Below the pieces are notes generated by a model. It was not told the DNA's origin, searched no databases, and worked only from the letters and a program-made list of their open reading frames with translations. A DNA stretch of 64,000 bases, from NCBI GenBank assembly GCA_037127255.1, contig JBANSL010000009.1, positions 29,799,475 through 29,863,474 on the forward strand, read 5' to 3'. The position numbers and the translations under genes are program-made. This DNA is from Persicaria tinctoria. Lineage: Eukaryota; Streptophyta; Magnoliopsida; Caryophyllales; Polygonaceae. How positions within the stretch are numbered: the first letter of the stretch is position 1; each line of letters starts with the position of its first letter. Of this stretch, positions 49,134 through 59,794 are shown one piece after another.

Positions 49134-49980
49134 AGAGCTCTCTTGAAGGCCTATGTTGACGCCTCAAGTGCCTCACGCACCCCCCCCTAGGGGACGTTGA
49201 GAAGACATCTTCTCCCCCACGGAACGACGGCTAAAAAGTGCCCTTCCATATCCCTCATAAAGATCTCTCGATTTCCGAGAAATCACCCATGAGAAGAACA
49301 AAAGGGCGGAATCGAAAGGGTTTCTTCCACCCTTTTCTATCAGGAATACTCCATAAAGATTAAAGAAGTCGCCGGAGGTCTTCCGAAAAACTCAAAATAC
49401 AGTACCATTCGCTCTCGATACCACCATACTACTAAACAGCCCGCCCACAGCTCCACGAAGGACGGTTACAACTAAAAAAGGCTAACGGTAAGGTCAGGGG
49501 CTGGACATCCGGGCGAACCCCGATCGACACCCCATAACCGTCACTAAGTTCAGTTTTTCTGGCTAACCCTAAAAATCTCGAGGGGATAAACACAAGCTTA
49601 GGAAATAAAAAAGAACAAGAGAAAGATCAAAGGCAAACTTACTGGAGCAACTGCGAGGAGGAGGCACTGAAAAACTCAGGGAACAGGGAGCGAACCTCCA
49701 CCTAACGACGATCTCGGTTCTTCAGAAGACACATGAAACCCTTGAAAATCCCTCTTTCTTCCCTCCTCTTTGGAAATTCAGAAACATGGAATGAAAATGA
49801 GCAAGAGTAAAGATCCCACTTATAGGTCCCTGTGGGGCCAACCAGCCCAATGGGCCGAAAGGGCGCGTTAGGCCCAAGAAAGGTTCATCTGGTAAACTTA
49901 GAACTTTAGCGAAAAGCATCGTACTTGTCGAAACCTAATCGCGAATAAGGTATCACTCGCAATCCGGTTACGAGGAGATA
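49134..49980. other. noncoding 3' region of element I with polypurine tract
   Basis: No gene seen. The purine-rich CGAGGAGATA directly precedes the 3' LTR start at 49,981 and is the likely plus-strand priming site. Confidence 0.55.
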
Positions 49981-50715
49981 TGACGATGCCATAGAAAATA
50001 GGTTATATAATAAACATGGAATATTACGTCATAAATGGGTCACCCAACACAAAAGGACGGTATGTCCCACCATTAGCATATTGCGAGCAAAACATCCAAC
50101 CGGACCCGAAGAGCTAGGCCTAGCGCTCCCAACATATGTTAACCTTTATTGCCCTCGCGACTCAAAACCATTATAGGAATCAGAGCTAACTCTCCTTTGT
50201 ATCTCGTTAGTCTCCGAAGACCCAGCAAGCAACTCGCTGGCTCAGGCACCTCGCCTCTAATGGCTCCACGTGTATTGCCTATACCCCTAAGCATGTGGGC
50301 ATGCGTTACATGTGTCCTACATAGAACCATGAGGTTGCCAGCCAGATGAACGCTTGGTTTCCCTATAAATACCCCTCTTTGATCTCAGAATGGGGGATCC
50401 GATTCCGAAGATAGAAAAGGCATAAGAGCTCTGATTACCTCCCGGACTTAAAACCCCCGGAGTTGAGTTCTAAAGATCCTCTGTTGAAGGAGAACGTTCC
50501 TATAGATAGCAACCTCGCCAACTTTCTTCACATGTGACGATTGAATAGTAAAACATAATCCATCGCGAGTCAAAACTCATAACCCCTATCGCTTGGATAA
50601 ATAACCTTACAATCTGATCATCGCCCTATCAAGCTGAGGCTTGCAGGTATTCTAAAAAGAATTATGTCGTCACAAGTGAGGTAATAAGTATAGGCGAAAT
50701 CTCATGGACGCTTCA
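49981..50715 (+). repeat. 3' LTR of element I (735 bp)
   Basis: Complete LTR, TGACGATGCC...GACGCTTCA, followed by TATAT target duplication (50716-50720). TATA box TATAAATA at 50,364-50,371. Gives the empty-site sequence for CACTA C. Confidence 0.95.
50364..50371 (+). promoter_or_regulatory. TATA box of element I 3' LTR
   Basis: TATAAATA in the same context (GGTTTCCC upstream) as 19859-19866. Confidence 0.6.
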
Positions 50716-50910
50716 TATATAAGAAAAGATAAATACACTAGTAATTTTTGCTGATCAATGATTTACAGTCGGTAAAATTGCAAGGCTTTTATATATTGAT
50801 CAATCATTGAGAAATTGATTCTTAATTGATTTCATTTTTTAAAACATTTTGTGCATGGAAGGGCAAAACAAATGTGATAATAATAATTGTCCCAGCAACC
50901 AATGAATCTA

Positions 50911-51415
50911 TGGAAAGATGTGAAATGACATCCCACCCACATTGATAAAATGATGAATTTAATCCCTGCATATAAGACGGTGGCCGGTGGGCTACCCCGC
51001 CTAATACCAATTGGTTTTAGGTTATAATCCCACTTGACTTGTGTGCTCGGCTTGGTTGGTGCGCGTTGTGCTTGGATGTGCGTGTCCCCCACCCCCATAT
51101 CATATGTCCCACCGTTATTTAACATGGTATCAGAGTCAAACCATTGGTTGGCCGACTTTAAGGCATTGAGTCATTGAGTCGTCAAGTGTAACTGGCAGAT
51201 ATTGCGAGGCCAGACAGTTGCACTTGAGGGGGTGTGTGAAAAGATGTGAAATGACATCCCACATTGATAAATTGATGAATCAAAACCTTTCATATAAGTA
51301 TGTGGGCTACCCCATCTAATCCCAATTGGTTTTAGGATGAAACCTTATTCAACTTGGTTGGCGCGTGTTACGCTTGGGCGTGCGTGGCCCCCCTAAGTCC
51401 CACCGTTATTTAACA
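50911..51415 (+). mobile_element. TRIM retrotransposon (505 bp)
   Basis: Two short direct repeats, 50,911-51,124 and 51,237-51,415, begin TG(G/A)AAAGATGTGAAATGAC and end ACCGTTATTTAACA. Directly after the first comes TGGTATCAGAGTC, the tRNA-Met-type primer-binding site, and before the second comes the purine run TTGAGGGGGTG. The 112-bp interior has no coding capacity. The first repeat is about 35 bp longer. Flanks ATCTA and GGATC do not form a clear target duplication. It sits immediately upstream of the CRK 2 transmembrane exon. Confidence 0.88.
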
Positions 51416-52748
51416 GGATCTCTATTTCTTCTATGTGTCATTTCCTTTGCTATATGGTTTTGTTTGTTCAGAAGGAAGAGGAACACATTAGAATCATCTC
51501 AGACCCAACAACACAAAACTACCAAAGGTAAAAAGGGATTAACTATGAAATAAAATTTTCTTACTTGTGACTTTACTATTTCCCTATACTTTTATTATTT
51601 AAAAAAAATTAAACTCATATTAGTAGTATCTTGTAACTCTAGACTCATCCTTGCGACTTTAGCTTTGGGAAGATTGAGAAGGCAACAATGAAGTTCTCCG
51701 TCGATAATAAACTAGGAAAACGTGGATTTTGTAGTGTCTACAAGGTGATTGATAATTTAAAACTCCTCTCTTAATTTTGTGTCTTTGTAGTAATTGAAGT
51801 GTACGTATTCCTTTGCCATGGCTTATTATTGTATCTATCGATTATGGGGGGCATACTCCCTGCTGGACATTTGGTATAGCTATAAAGAGGCTAGCTATCA
51901 AGAAACTCGGGTCAAGGGATAAGAGAGTTCAAGACCGAAGTTGCGGTTGTAGCAAAGCTTCAACACATAAATTTGGTTCGACTTGTAGGGTTTTGCGTTG
52001 AAAATGAAGAAATGATTCTTTTTTACAAATACTTATCGAACCTTAACATCAACAAATTTATTTTCGGTATCAAGATCAAGCTTGGATTGAGTTTTTCTTC
52101 TAATATTCTATGGTAAAATTTTGAATGGATCAAGTTAGAGTTATGGTATTAATATTAACATGAAGTTTAATTGTTTATACGTTGGTAAACAAAACTGTAT
52201 ACAGATGCCACCAAGTCTTTCAAGTTGGATTGGAGAACTCGATACAAAATCATAGAAGGAATCACATTTAGACTTCGATACCTTCATGTTGATTCTTTGC
52301 TCACCATTGTACACAGAGATCTAAAATCTAGCAACATCTTGCTCGATGATGAGATGAATCCTAAGATTGCGGATTTCAAAATGGCAAGACTAGTGAAGGT
52401 TGATGAAACTACAAGAAATACTTCGAGAATTGCTGGAACATAGTGAGTTTAGCTTCAAACATCAAATTTATATCTCCTTACATCCGTTATTAATGTTTTT
52501 TTGTTGTTGTTTCAATTCCAAATTAACAAGTGTACATCTTGTTCTCTTCCAGTGGATATATTTCACCTTTATATGCAATGACCGAAAGATTTTCTATCAA
52601 AGCGGATATTTATAGCTCTGGAGTCATTATTCTAGAAATTCAAAGTGGCAAGAGTATTAGCCAATTTGACTACCCTGTCAATGGCGAAGGACTTCAACAC
52701 TATGTACGTAACAACATTTCAATTATATTTCTTTGCGAGCTTAAGTGA
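51416..52748 (+). pseudogene. CRK pseudogene 2, transmembrane and kinase part
   Basis: Continues the gene cut at 19,476. TM exon about 51,416-51,550: LFLLCVISFAIWFCLFRRKR. Glycine-loop exon about 51,655-51,745: LGKRGFCSVYK, with degenerate glycines. The exon from about 51,850 to 52,066 has a frameshift at the VAIKRL lysine. Exon 52,206-52,442 keeps [14 protein letters not shown], but the DFG motif has become ADFKMARL. Exon about 52,551-52,703 reads GYISPLYAMTERFSIKADIY, with APEY changed to SPLY. The last exon is not seen; Athila-like element III begins at 52,802. The changes would abolish kinase activity even without the insertions. Confidence 0.87.
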
Positions 52749-53539
52749 TTTCCTGAGTGCACACATTGTAGTTTAAAATGTGATTGTTGTTGTAGGTGTG
52801 GTGTTGTGAGCCTATTTTGCCATGTTTTACACTTACTTTTATATCGATTTCTGTATGCATTTCATAAATTTAGGCTAGAATAATACACTTATTTGCCAAA
52901 TTTTGGAGTCTACACTAGTTTATGTGTAATTTTGCAAAAATCGAGGCAATTTGCAGCAATTCGGAGAAATGATGGAAAGCTCGTAGTCAACTACATAAAG
53001 TCCAAGGTCAAGGAGCAGCGGAACTAGGACAAATCGAGCAGAATAAGAAAAGAGCAACTCGACAAGGCTAGTCGATATCGAGTAACCTACTCGATATCGA
53101 GTACTCCTGAAGCCCATAATTCTACACGGAGTCCAGCAGACCACTCGAGGAGCCCAATCATGGTCGACGTCGATTAAACCTACTCGATGTCGAGTACAAC
53201 CCGTCGAGTCCAGAAGCTGCCCGAGCTCGAATGCACACAGGAGGAGAAGACCCTACTCGATGTCGAGTAACCTGGTCGACGTCGAGTAGCCCAGTGAAGC
53301 AGTCCGAGTCGAGGTCGAGTGGAATCCGAGCATGTGGAGTTACTTGCAAGCCAAGGCACGCCAAATCTATCAACATGGAGTAAAGATTTATCAAGATGGA
53401 AAGAATCTATCTACATTAATCATAGTTTCCTTTATAGATTTATTTCCTTTATCAATTTAATTTTATCTTAATCCTTTAGATAGGAAAATTTTAGATATAG
53501 ATATAGTTGTTCTTTCCTAGATTAGCGGGATATGAACAC

Positions 53540-53547
53540 TATAAATA
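53540..53547 (+). promoter_or_regulatory. TATA box of element III 5' LTR
   Basis: TATAAATA followed by AGGCCTTAGGGGCT. The same TATA and AGGCCT/AAGCC-GGGGCT context is seen on the minus strand in the LTRs of II (34,256-34,263) and IV (60,855-60,862). Confidence 0.65.
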
Positions 53548-53606
53548 AGGCCTTAGGGGCTTAGTTTTATTTCATTCCAATTTAGTTCCAATTACACGCA
53601 TATAGG

Positions 53607-53610
<4 letters not shown>

Positions 53611-53674
<64 letters not shown>
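53611..53674. repeat. (AG)32 microsatellite in the LTR
   Basis: Uninterrupted AG repeat of 64 bp just downstream of the TATA box, within the transcribed leader. A shorter CTCTCT stretch occupies the corresponding place in element II (about 34,180-34,195). Confidence 0.95.
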
Positions 53675-53678
<4 letters not shown>

Positions 53679-54579
53679 TGGCCGAGCAAGTTGGAGTTGT
53701 TGAGAGACGTTTTGGCTTCATTTGGTTGTAAGTTTTATTTTAGTTCATTAATGCAATTTAGTTTCTTGAAATTATTGATGAGTTTATTCATGATGAAGAG
53801 CGAGTAGTCACCCAACTTCTAGGGTCGGGGTGAGCCCGACGGTAGCCATGTAAGGTAATGCGAAAAGGTACAATCTTTTGATGCGATTTCGTCTTCTATC
53901 CTTACGAGCATGATTTTTTTTGCGAAAGTTGAAGGTGATCCTTGTTTGTGTTATTGAAGCGAAAGTGATCTTAATAAAACTTGGATTAAATATGTGAAAA
54001 AGGGTTAGTAACAATTAGGGTTTATGCGAGAGCCTCTATATTCCTATTTGTTAATAACGACAGTTATTTGATGGAAAGGCGTGATCTTTTATACCTTATG
54101 CATTATTTTATATGGTTATCGTTGTGGTGTTGAAACTCTGATTTTATTTACAAATTTCGTGTTTGCATTCATTTTCGTTCGAAAAGGTAAGATTTTTGGA
54201 TTCTGCACCACTCGACATCGACTGCACCATGGTGATTTCGAGTAGCCTTGTCGACGTCGAGTACAACAGTACTCGAGATCGACCAATTTGCTTACGGTTT
54301 TTGTTTCATTTTGCATTTCTTTGCTTCTGTTCTCTGTTTTGCAAACTGAGTAGTCGAAGCCGACTAACCCTAGTCGAGATAGAGTACTTCCTGAGTCGAT
54401 TTCAAAGAGTTTTGGAACTGAAAAGGCAGGCGCTGACACGCTTCCTCGTGGATCGATCTTGACTGCCTTCTACTACAACGGGAGGAAGTTTTGTATTTAT
54501 TTGCTGAGACATGAAGTGAGTTTGATTTCATATTTTTATATTTATTTTAATACTTGACCATCCTCCGGCAACAACAAAT

Positions 54580-54597
54580 TGGCGTCGTTGCCGGGGA
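54580..54597 (+). promoter_or_regulatory. primer-binding site of element III
   Basis: TGGCGTCGTTGCCGGGGA, one mismatch from the tRNA-Asp complement TGGCGCCGTTGCCGGGGA; the change is a C-to-T at a CpG. Three bases after the LTR end. Confidence 0.92.
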
Positions 54598-54692
54598 AGC
54601 AATCAATCGCGCCCTTTTTAGTTCCTCTTACTCTTCTTATTGCTTTTTAGTTTCTTTTTACATGTTTCTTTTTGTTTTTGTTTTTCAGGTGC

Positions 54693-55982
54693 ATGCGAAG
54701 AACTGATCGCACACCTATCGACCCTCTTCTCGAACCAGAACGTTTCTTTCACTTACAGCAAAGGCTTAGGAGAAGACTATAAGCGACTCCGCCCAACAAC
54801 GAGAATGTGGTCCAGCTCACACCAGCACAGGAGCTTGAGCAACTCCGCCTACGGATCGAGGAACTCACCTCCAGAGAAGCAGAACACGCCCGACGAGAGG
54901 TGGAATATACACAGAACTAGCAGTGGTTGGAGGCAAGGGTAGATCGCTAGGTCAATGCTAGGAGGGAACTTGAGAAGCAGATTGGGCATGTCCCAGCCAA
55001 CGCAAAAGAATATCTGCATCCTACTTTGGAAGTTTTAAAATCACCGATCGTTATTCCCCTTGTTAATTCTCAAATTTGTCCTTCTTTTATTACTGAAATT
55101 AGGAGGAGTCAATTTAGAGGAAGACCCAATGAATGTCCTTTAGAGCACGTTACTACTTTTCTAGATTTATGTGAAGCAATTGCTGATGCTGCTAATCTAG
55201 AATATCTCAAACTAAAGGTTTTTTGTTGGTCCCTTACTACATGACCTCTTACTCAAACTAAAGGATTGCCAGCACAATTAATTCGCACCTGGAACGAACT
55301 ACATGACCTCTTACTCAATAACTTCTTTCCTCCTACAAAGATAGCTACTCTCAAACAACAAATCACGGCTTTCAGACAAAAGTCAGGAGAACCGCTTGCA
55401 CAGGCATGAGAGCGCTACAAAAGGCTTCTGAAATCATGTCCTACCCATGGACAACCACCCTACGTCATCCAGGAGATCATCTTCAACTGCCTGGATGCGC
55501 CTACTGAGGATCAGATCAACAATTACACCGCTTATAGGTATCTCGAGTACACCCCACGGCGTGTTGGGGAGACCTTTGAGACGTTGGCCAACTACGAGAA
55601 CCCATATGGGACTTCTGCGGCCTCTGCTGACGAAATGTACGAAAGGCCTGCCCCATCTATTCCATTGTATATGCCACCGAAGGAGGTTGATCCAGATGTC
55701 AGGGAACAATTCCACAATGACCAGGTACGTCGTCTTACCTAACAAGTCAAATTCTTGTCTAAAAATCAACCTTGTTTGGAATGTGGGTCTGTGAGGCACA
55801 ACACTACTGCGTGCCCCCATGTCGATCGATTACAACTAGCAGAATCCCACGAAGAGGTAAGGTATGTAGGGGGACAGTACTAAGGAAAAAATCAGAACTA
55901 GAACTAGAGCTATTATCGCCAGCCCCAACATCAGAATCCCCAGCCTTACAGAGCTTCTGGTCACCCTCACAGAGAAAGTAAG
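54693..55982 (+). pseudogene. gag of element III
   Basis: ATG at 54,693 gives MRRTDRTPIDPLLEPERFFH. The frame has several stops. Recognisable parts: GRPNECPLEHVTTFLDLCEA (same position as CPLEHITNF in element II), NNFFPPTKIATLKQQITAFR, and a zinc knuckle CLECGSVRHNTTAC (CX2CX4HX4C) at 55,773-55,814. Typical Athila-lineage gag. Confidence 0.85.
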
Positions 55983-56012
55983 AAAGATGACCTGCAGCTG
56001 ATACTTGAGGAG

Positions 56013-57287
56013 ATGAGGAGGAACCATGTAGAAAGCAAACATTCCATCAATTCAATCCACACACAGCTGCATGGCGTCAACTCAAGGCTTGGGGAAATCG
56101 ATATCTCACGGAAATCTATGGAGACCCATATTGGAGAACTGGCAACATCCGTCCCCAAGACATCAGGTACGCTCCCTGGATCCTCTGAACCTAACCCTAA
56201 AGGTAAATCTACAGGGCAGGTGGCTGCCATGAACCTAAGGAGTGGGCGACATACAAAGACGCCCGATCAAAACATAGAGGAGAAAATTGTTGAGGAGTAC
56301 TCGACATCGAGTAAGCTCGACCAGACCCTGCTTGACATCAAACATCCTCTACTCGACATCGACCAGAATGCTACACCTGCCCCGAAGTCGACCAATGTAC
56401 TCGATGTCGACCAGCCCCTAGTCGACGTCGACAAGCCTTCTGCCCCTGTTGACCACCCTTCTGCACTTCCGACGAAGAAAAAGTTGCCATTCCCGACAAA
56501 ATCTCCAAAGGATCCAGCAGAGAAGAAGTTCTAGCGGTTTGTGAAGATGCTTCAAAGGCTCAACGTTATAATCCCTTTCACAGAAGCCCTTCAAGAGATG
56601 TCGTCATACGTCAAATTCCTCAAGGAGATTTTGAGCAAGAAGCGGTCAATGGTTGAGATCGCAGAGGACTGCAGCCAGATGGATGTTCTAGAGAAAAGGC
56701 CAGATCCAGGTAAGTTTGCTATAACCATTGGATTTGGTCAATATAAATTTAATGCCATATGTGATTTGGGAGCTTGCGTAAGTATAATGCCTTTATCAAT
56801 CTGGTCCAAAGTAATGATAAGTTCTCTAGAGCCGGTGGATGCAAAGTTATACATGGCGAACAACACTATGGTCATCCCAACAGGCATGGTGGACAATGTA
56901 CCGGTGCAAGTAGGTAAGTTCTTTGTCCCTGCTAATTTCTTAGTTATTGATATGGCAGAGGACCCTATTTGTCCAATCATTCTAGGAAGGCCCTTCTTGG
57001 CGACGGTGGATACCAACATAAGCGTAAGGAAGAGAGTACTCACTTTCAACATCAGCGATGAGGTAATTGAGTATTCTTTTAACAAAACTGAGAGGCATAC
57101 AGGTCCCATGAAAGAGGTCAAATCGATATTAGCCAGGTACATCACTTGCGGGGAACCTAAGGTAAGAAATATGACCCCTGAGGAGCTGGAAAAGAGGGAT
57201 ATAGAAGCCCAGGTGGAGGAGATCATGGCCATCCTAAACGACGATACAGAGGATCTACTCGACATCGACCAAGCTAAGTCGATATAG
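56013..57287 (+). pseudogene. gag end, LDIDQ repeats and protease of element III
   Basis: 56,013-56,534 contains GQVAAMNLRSGRHTKTP, then repeats LLDIKHP, LLDIDQN, VLDVDQP and LVDVDKP and stops at TAG. The frame resumes at 56,541 with MKMLQRLNVIIPFTEALQEM, the protease CDLGACVSIMPLSIW and CPIILGRPFLATVDTNIS, and ends at LLDIDQAKSI. Co-linear with the ORF of element II at 30.6-31.9 kb. Confidence 0.88.
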
Positions 57288-57308
57288 ACTAACTTCTTTT
57301 CGGATCCT

Positions 57309-57830
57309 TTGCCAGGTCTTAAGTATGGGGTCGATGTCGACCAAAAGTACTCGGCGTCGAGTACTCTAGTCGACGTCGACCAGAACCCGAACTCTCCACC
57401 GACTCCGCCTTCATCAAGCACTCCACCGGAAGCTGAGCTCTACTCGAGGTCGAGTACGCTACTCGAGGTCGACCAACCTTCTTCCTCCTCGACGAGCAAG
57501 CCACCAGATGCGGCACAGTCCTCGACGTCGTGTACCTGTACTCAAAGTCGACCAGATCCCGAGGTCCCGAAAGCTGATTTCGCAACGGTAAGCCAAGTTA
57601 TGGACATCTCTTCTCCTATTTCAATTAAGGATTTATCTAAACGTGGGAGAGGTTTGCCTTGGTATGTGCGATTGTGCAGGGTTTCCAATGATGAGCCTAA
57701 GGAATACGAAGTTAGAGACAAAGTCTATTTCTCCAAGTCAAAGGATCATTGGTTTCCCAACAAGTTCAACAAGAAAAAGATGGGACCTTTCACGGTGAAC
57801 AAGATCCATTCAAGAGGACTATAGTTGATG
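57309..57830 (+). pseudogene. second LVDVDQ-repeat block and integrase C-terminal tail of element III
   Basis: Ser/Pro-rich sequence with GVDVDQKYS, TLVDVDQNP and LLEVDQPSS, then a helical stretch and RDKVYFSKSKDHWFPNKFNK, then KMGPFTVNKIHSRGL. The latter is the integrase C-terminal (GPF.V) region of Athila elements, so reverse transcriptase, RNase H and the integrase core have been removed between protease and tail. Confidence 0.75.
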
Positions 57831-59553
57831 GACAAAAATGGAGTCTTGTTTGAAGCCCAAGCTACATGGGCCCTGCAAATACCACCTTGAGCTTTCACGG
57901 AGAAAGTCGGCCTAGCGACTATTAAGTCTAGAGCTTGTAAATAGAACATTTAGTTTTTGAATTTTTGGACATTGTTGTTTTTGGTTTTTTGGTTTTGGAC
58001 ATTATTTTATAGTTTTTCTATTGTGGATATTTCTCTTCTAACAAATCTTGTAGGTACGAAGAAGCTGCAGGAGTGCTCGACGTTGAGTAGCCTACTCGAC
58101 GTCGACCACACATGACGAGCAAAGGAGCCTGTGGTCAAGGAGAGGCCATCCTGAGTTTCCCAGACACTCGATGTCGAGTAGGTCTAGTCTACATCGAATA
58201 CTCGTACTCGACATCGACTAACTTTACTCGATATCGACCATTTCTGCAGCAACATCATTACTCGATTCCGACGTTCTGCACACCTGTCTAGTGAGTCTGT
58301 TTCTTTACCCTTTTTTTTTATACAGTGAGGACATTGTAATGCTTAAGTATGGGGTGGGGGAAGGGCTTACTTTGTGCATATTTGACCATATTTGACATTA
58401 CGGTGCATATTTTAATGTTATTTCTCGAATTAGTTATGCATGGCTATCTTTGGAATTATTATTTATCTAAGTACTTACAACGTGTTTTCCAATGTTTATA
58501 AAAAATCACCCCCATTAAAAATTTTGATTAGTGTCATGGAAGTTATATTGAACTCGACGAAGCAAAATTGGATTCATTAGAAATATAGCATGAAATTGCC
58601 TAGTAAAGGGAAGTCGCAATGAAATGCATATTTTTATGAAAACCATGAAAGGCGGTGAAATTGGAAATTTCTTTTGACATGTTGCATGATAAAAGGATGA
58701 AGGACTTTATATTTCCATATATGCTCATATGTTTATATTCCTAAGCCATACCTATGCTTATGCATCACAAAATCCATATTATGTCTTGTTTCAATTATGC
58801 TCCACATGATCTAAATATTGCCTATTATTTATCTTATTTCCATCCGGGGATTATGTTGAGAGTGATGTCACATTGTGGAGATTATTATATGGTTATTGTG
58901 TTGTTATATATCATTATTGGAGTTTGGAAGGAAATTCATATATTATGGTAAATTTAATGAGTGAAAGAAAATCCGGTCACCTCAGGAGATAAAGGTAGAC
59001 CGACCCTGCTTGCGTTGAGATAATAGTTACGAGAGATGGGACACCAAGGTGAGGAGTCTGAAGCACTAAGTATCCGGGGCCATTCATGACACCCATGTTT
59101 GCGACTCGCGAGAAGGCAGTGCTAAGGTTAGAGAGGTAAAAGCATACTATTGAAAAAAATCATTGAGCGAAAGAGAGAAATATCAAAGAAGAAGGAATGT
59201 GGTAATGAAAATTGGAAAATACTCCATTTCCTCAGATCATTAGCACCACATGGCAAAAAATTGCCCACCTTTAGCCTTTTATCAATCTACTGCTTCATGA
59301 GCTTAAATTAAAATTCTCTTGATTATCAATGCTTTGTCACATATAAATTGTTTTCACATAACCCTCCTTTTGTGAGTAGATGTTGCTTTTATTGCACATG
59401 CACGGATTTGTGACATTAGTACCTTTTCGAGGATGGTAATTGATTGTAGAGACATATGACAATGAATCTAATATGTTGAGAGTTTTGATTTCTTCCTCTG
59501 TATGACCATTAAAAGTATTGCTTGAGGACAAGCAAGCTTAAATATGGGGTGTT
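57831..59553 (+). other. noncoding 3' region and polypurine motif of element III
   Basis: No ORF of note. TCGACGTCGA-type motifs at 58.07-58.24 kb. Ends with TTGAGGACAAGCAAGCTTAA then ATATGGGGTGTT directly before the LTR, the likely polypurine region. The segment around 58.98-59.11 kb reappears inverted in element IV at 62.1-62.24 kb. Confidence 0.75.
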
Positions 59554-59794
59554 TGTTGTGAGCATATTTTCCCAAGTTTTACACTTAATTTTATATCGAT
59601 TTCTGTATACATTTCATACATTTGGGATAGAATAATACAGATTCTATGTAGTTTACACTTATTTGCCAAATTTTGGAGTCTACACTAGTTTCTCTGTAAT
59701 TTCGCAAAAATCGAGGCAATTTACAGAAATTCGGAGAAAGGATGGAAAGCTTGAAGTCAAATACAAAAAGTCCAAGGTCAAGGAGCAGCAGAAC
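59554..59794 (+). repeat. 3' LTR of element III, first 241 bp
   Basis: Matches 52,802-53,030 from TGTTGTGAGC to GCAGCAGAAC, where element IV begins with TGTTGTAGGAGG. The remainder of the LTR should lie beyond element IV, outside the window. Confidence 0.9.

Larger units (their letters stand above)
19476..50715 (+). mobile_element. LTR retrotransposon I (Ty3/gypsy, Tat-type), 31 kb including nested insertions
   Basis: LTRs start TGACGA(C/T)GCCATAG and end GACGCTTCA at 19476-25134 and 49981-50715; the 5-bp target duplication TATAT flanks both sides. Internal order: primer-binding site, gag, protease, remnant of integrase C-terminus, tandem repeat, antisense ORF, polypurine stretch. Reverse transcriptase and RNase H are missing, so it moved in trans or was deleted later. 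Three elements are nested in it (CACTA C, Athila-like II, CACTA D). Without them it would be about 9.3 kb. It interrupts CRK pseudogene 2. Confidence 0.93.
52802..54576 (+). repeat. 5' LTR of element III (1,775 bp)
   Basis: Starts TGTTGTGAGCC and ends GGCAACAACA. TATA box TATAAATA at 53,540-53,547. Contains TCGATATCGA, TCGATGTCGA and TCGACGTCGA motifs at 53.07-53.31 and 54.21-54.28 kb and a long GA microsatellite. Confidence 0.93.
52802..59794 (+). mobile_element. Athila-like LTR retrotransposon III (3' LTR cut by element IV)
   Basis: 5' LTR 52802-54576; PBS at 54580; gag, protease and integrase tail; long noncoding region; polypurine motif; 3' LTR starts at 59,554 and is interrupted by element IV after 59,794. 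No reverse transcriptase. Same family as IV and related to II. It lies within the CRK 2 pseudogene. Confidence 0.9.

Noticed and set aside
49000..50350. Minus-strand ORF 50,139-50,330 and its near twin at 19,634-19,846
   Set aside because: They occupy the same place in the two LTRs of element I and read against transcription; chance ORFs.
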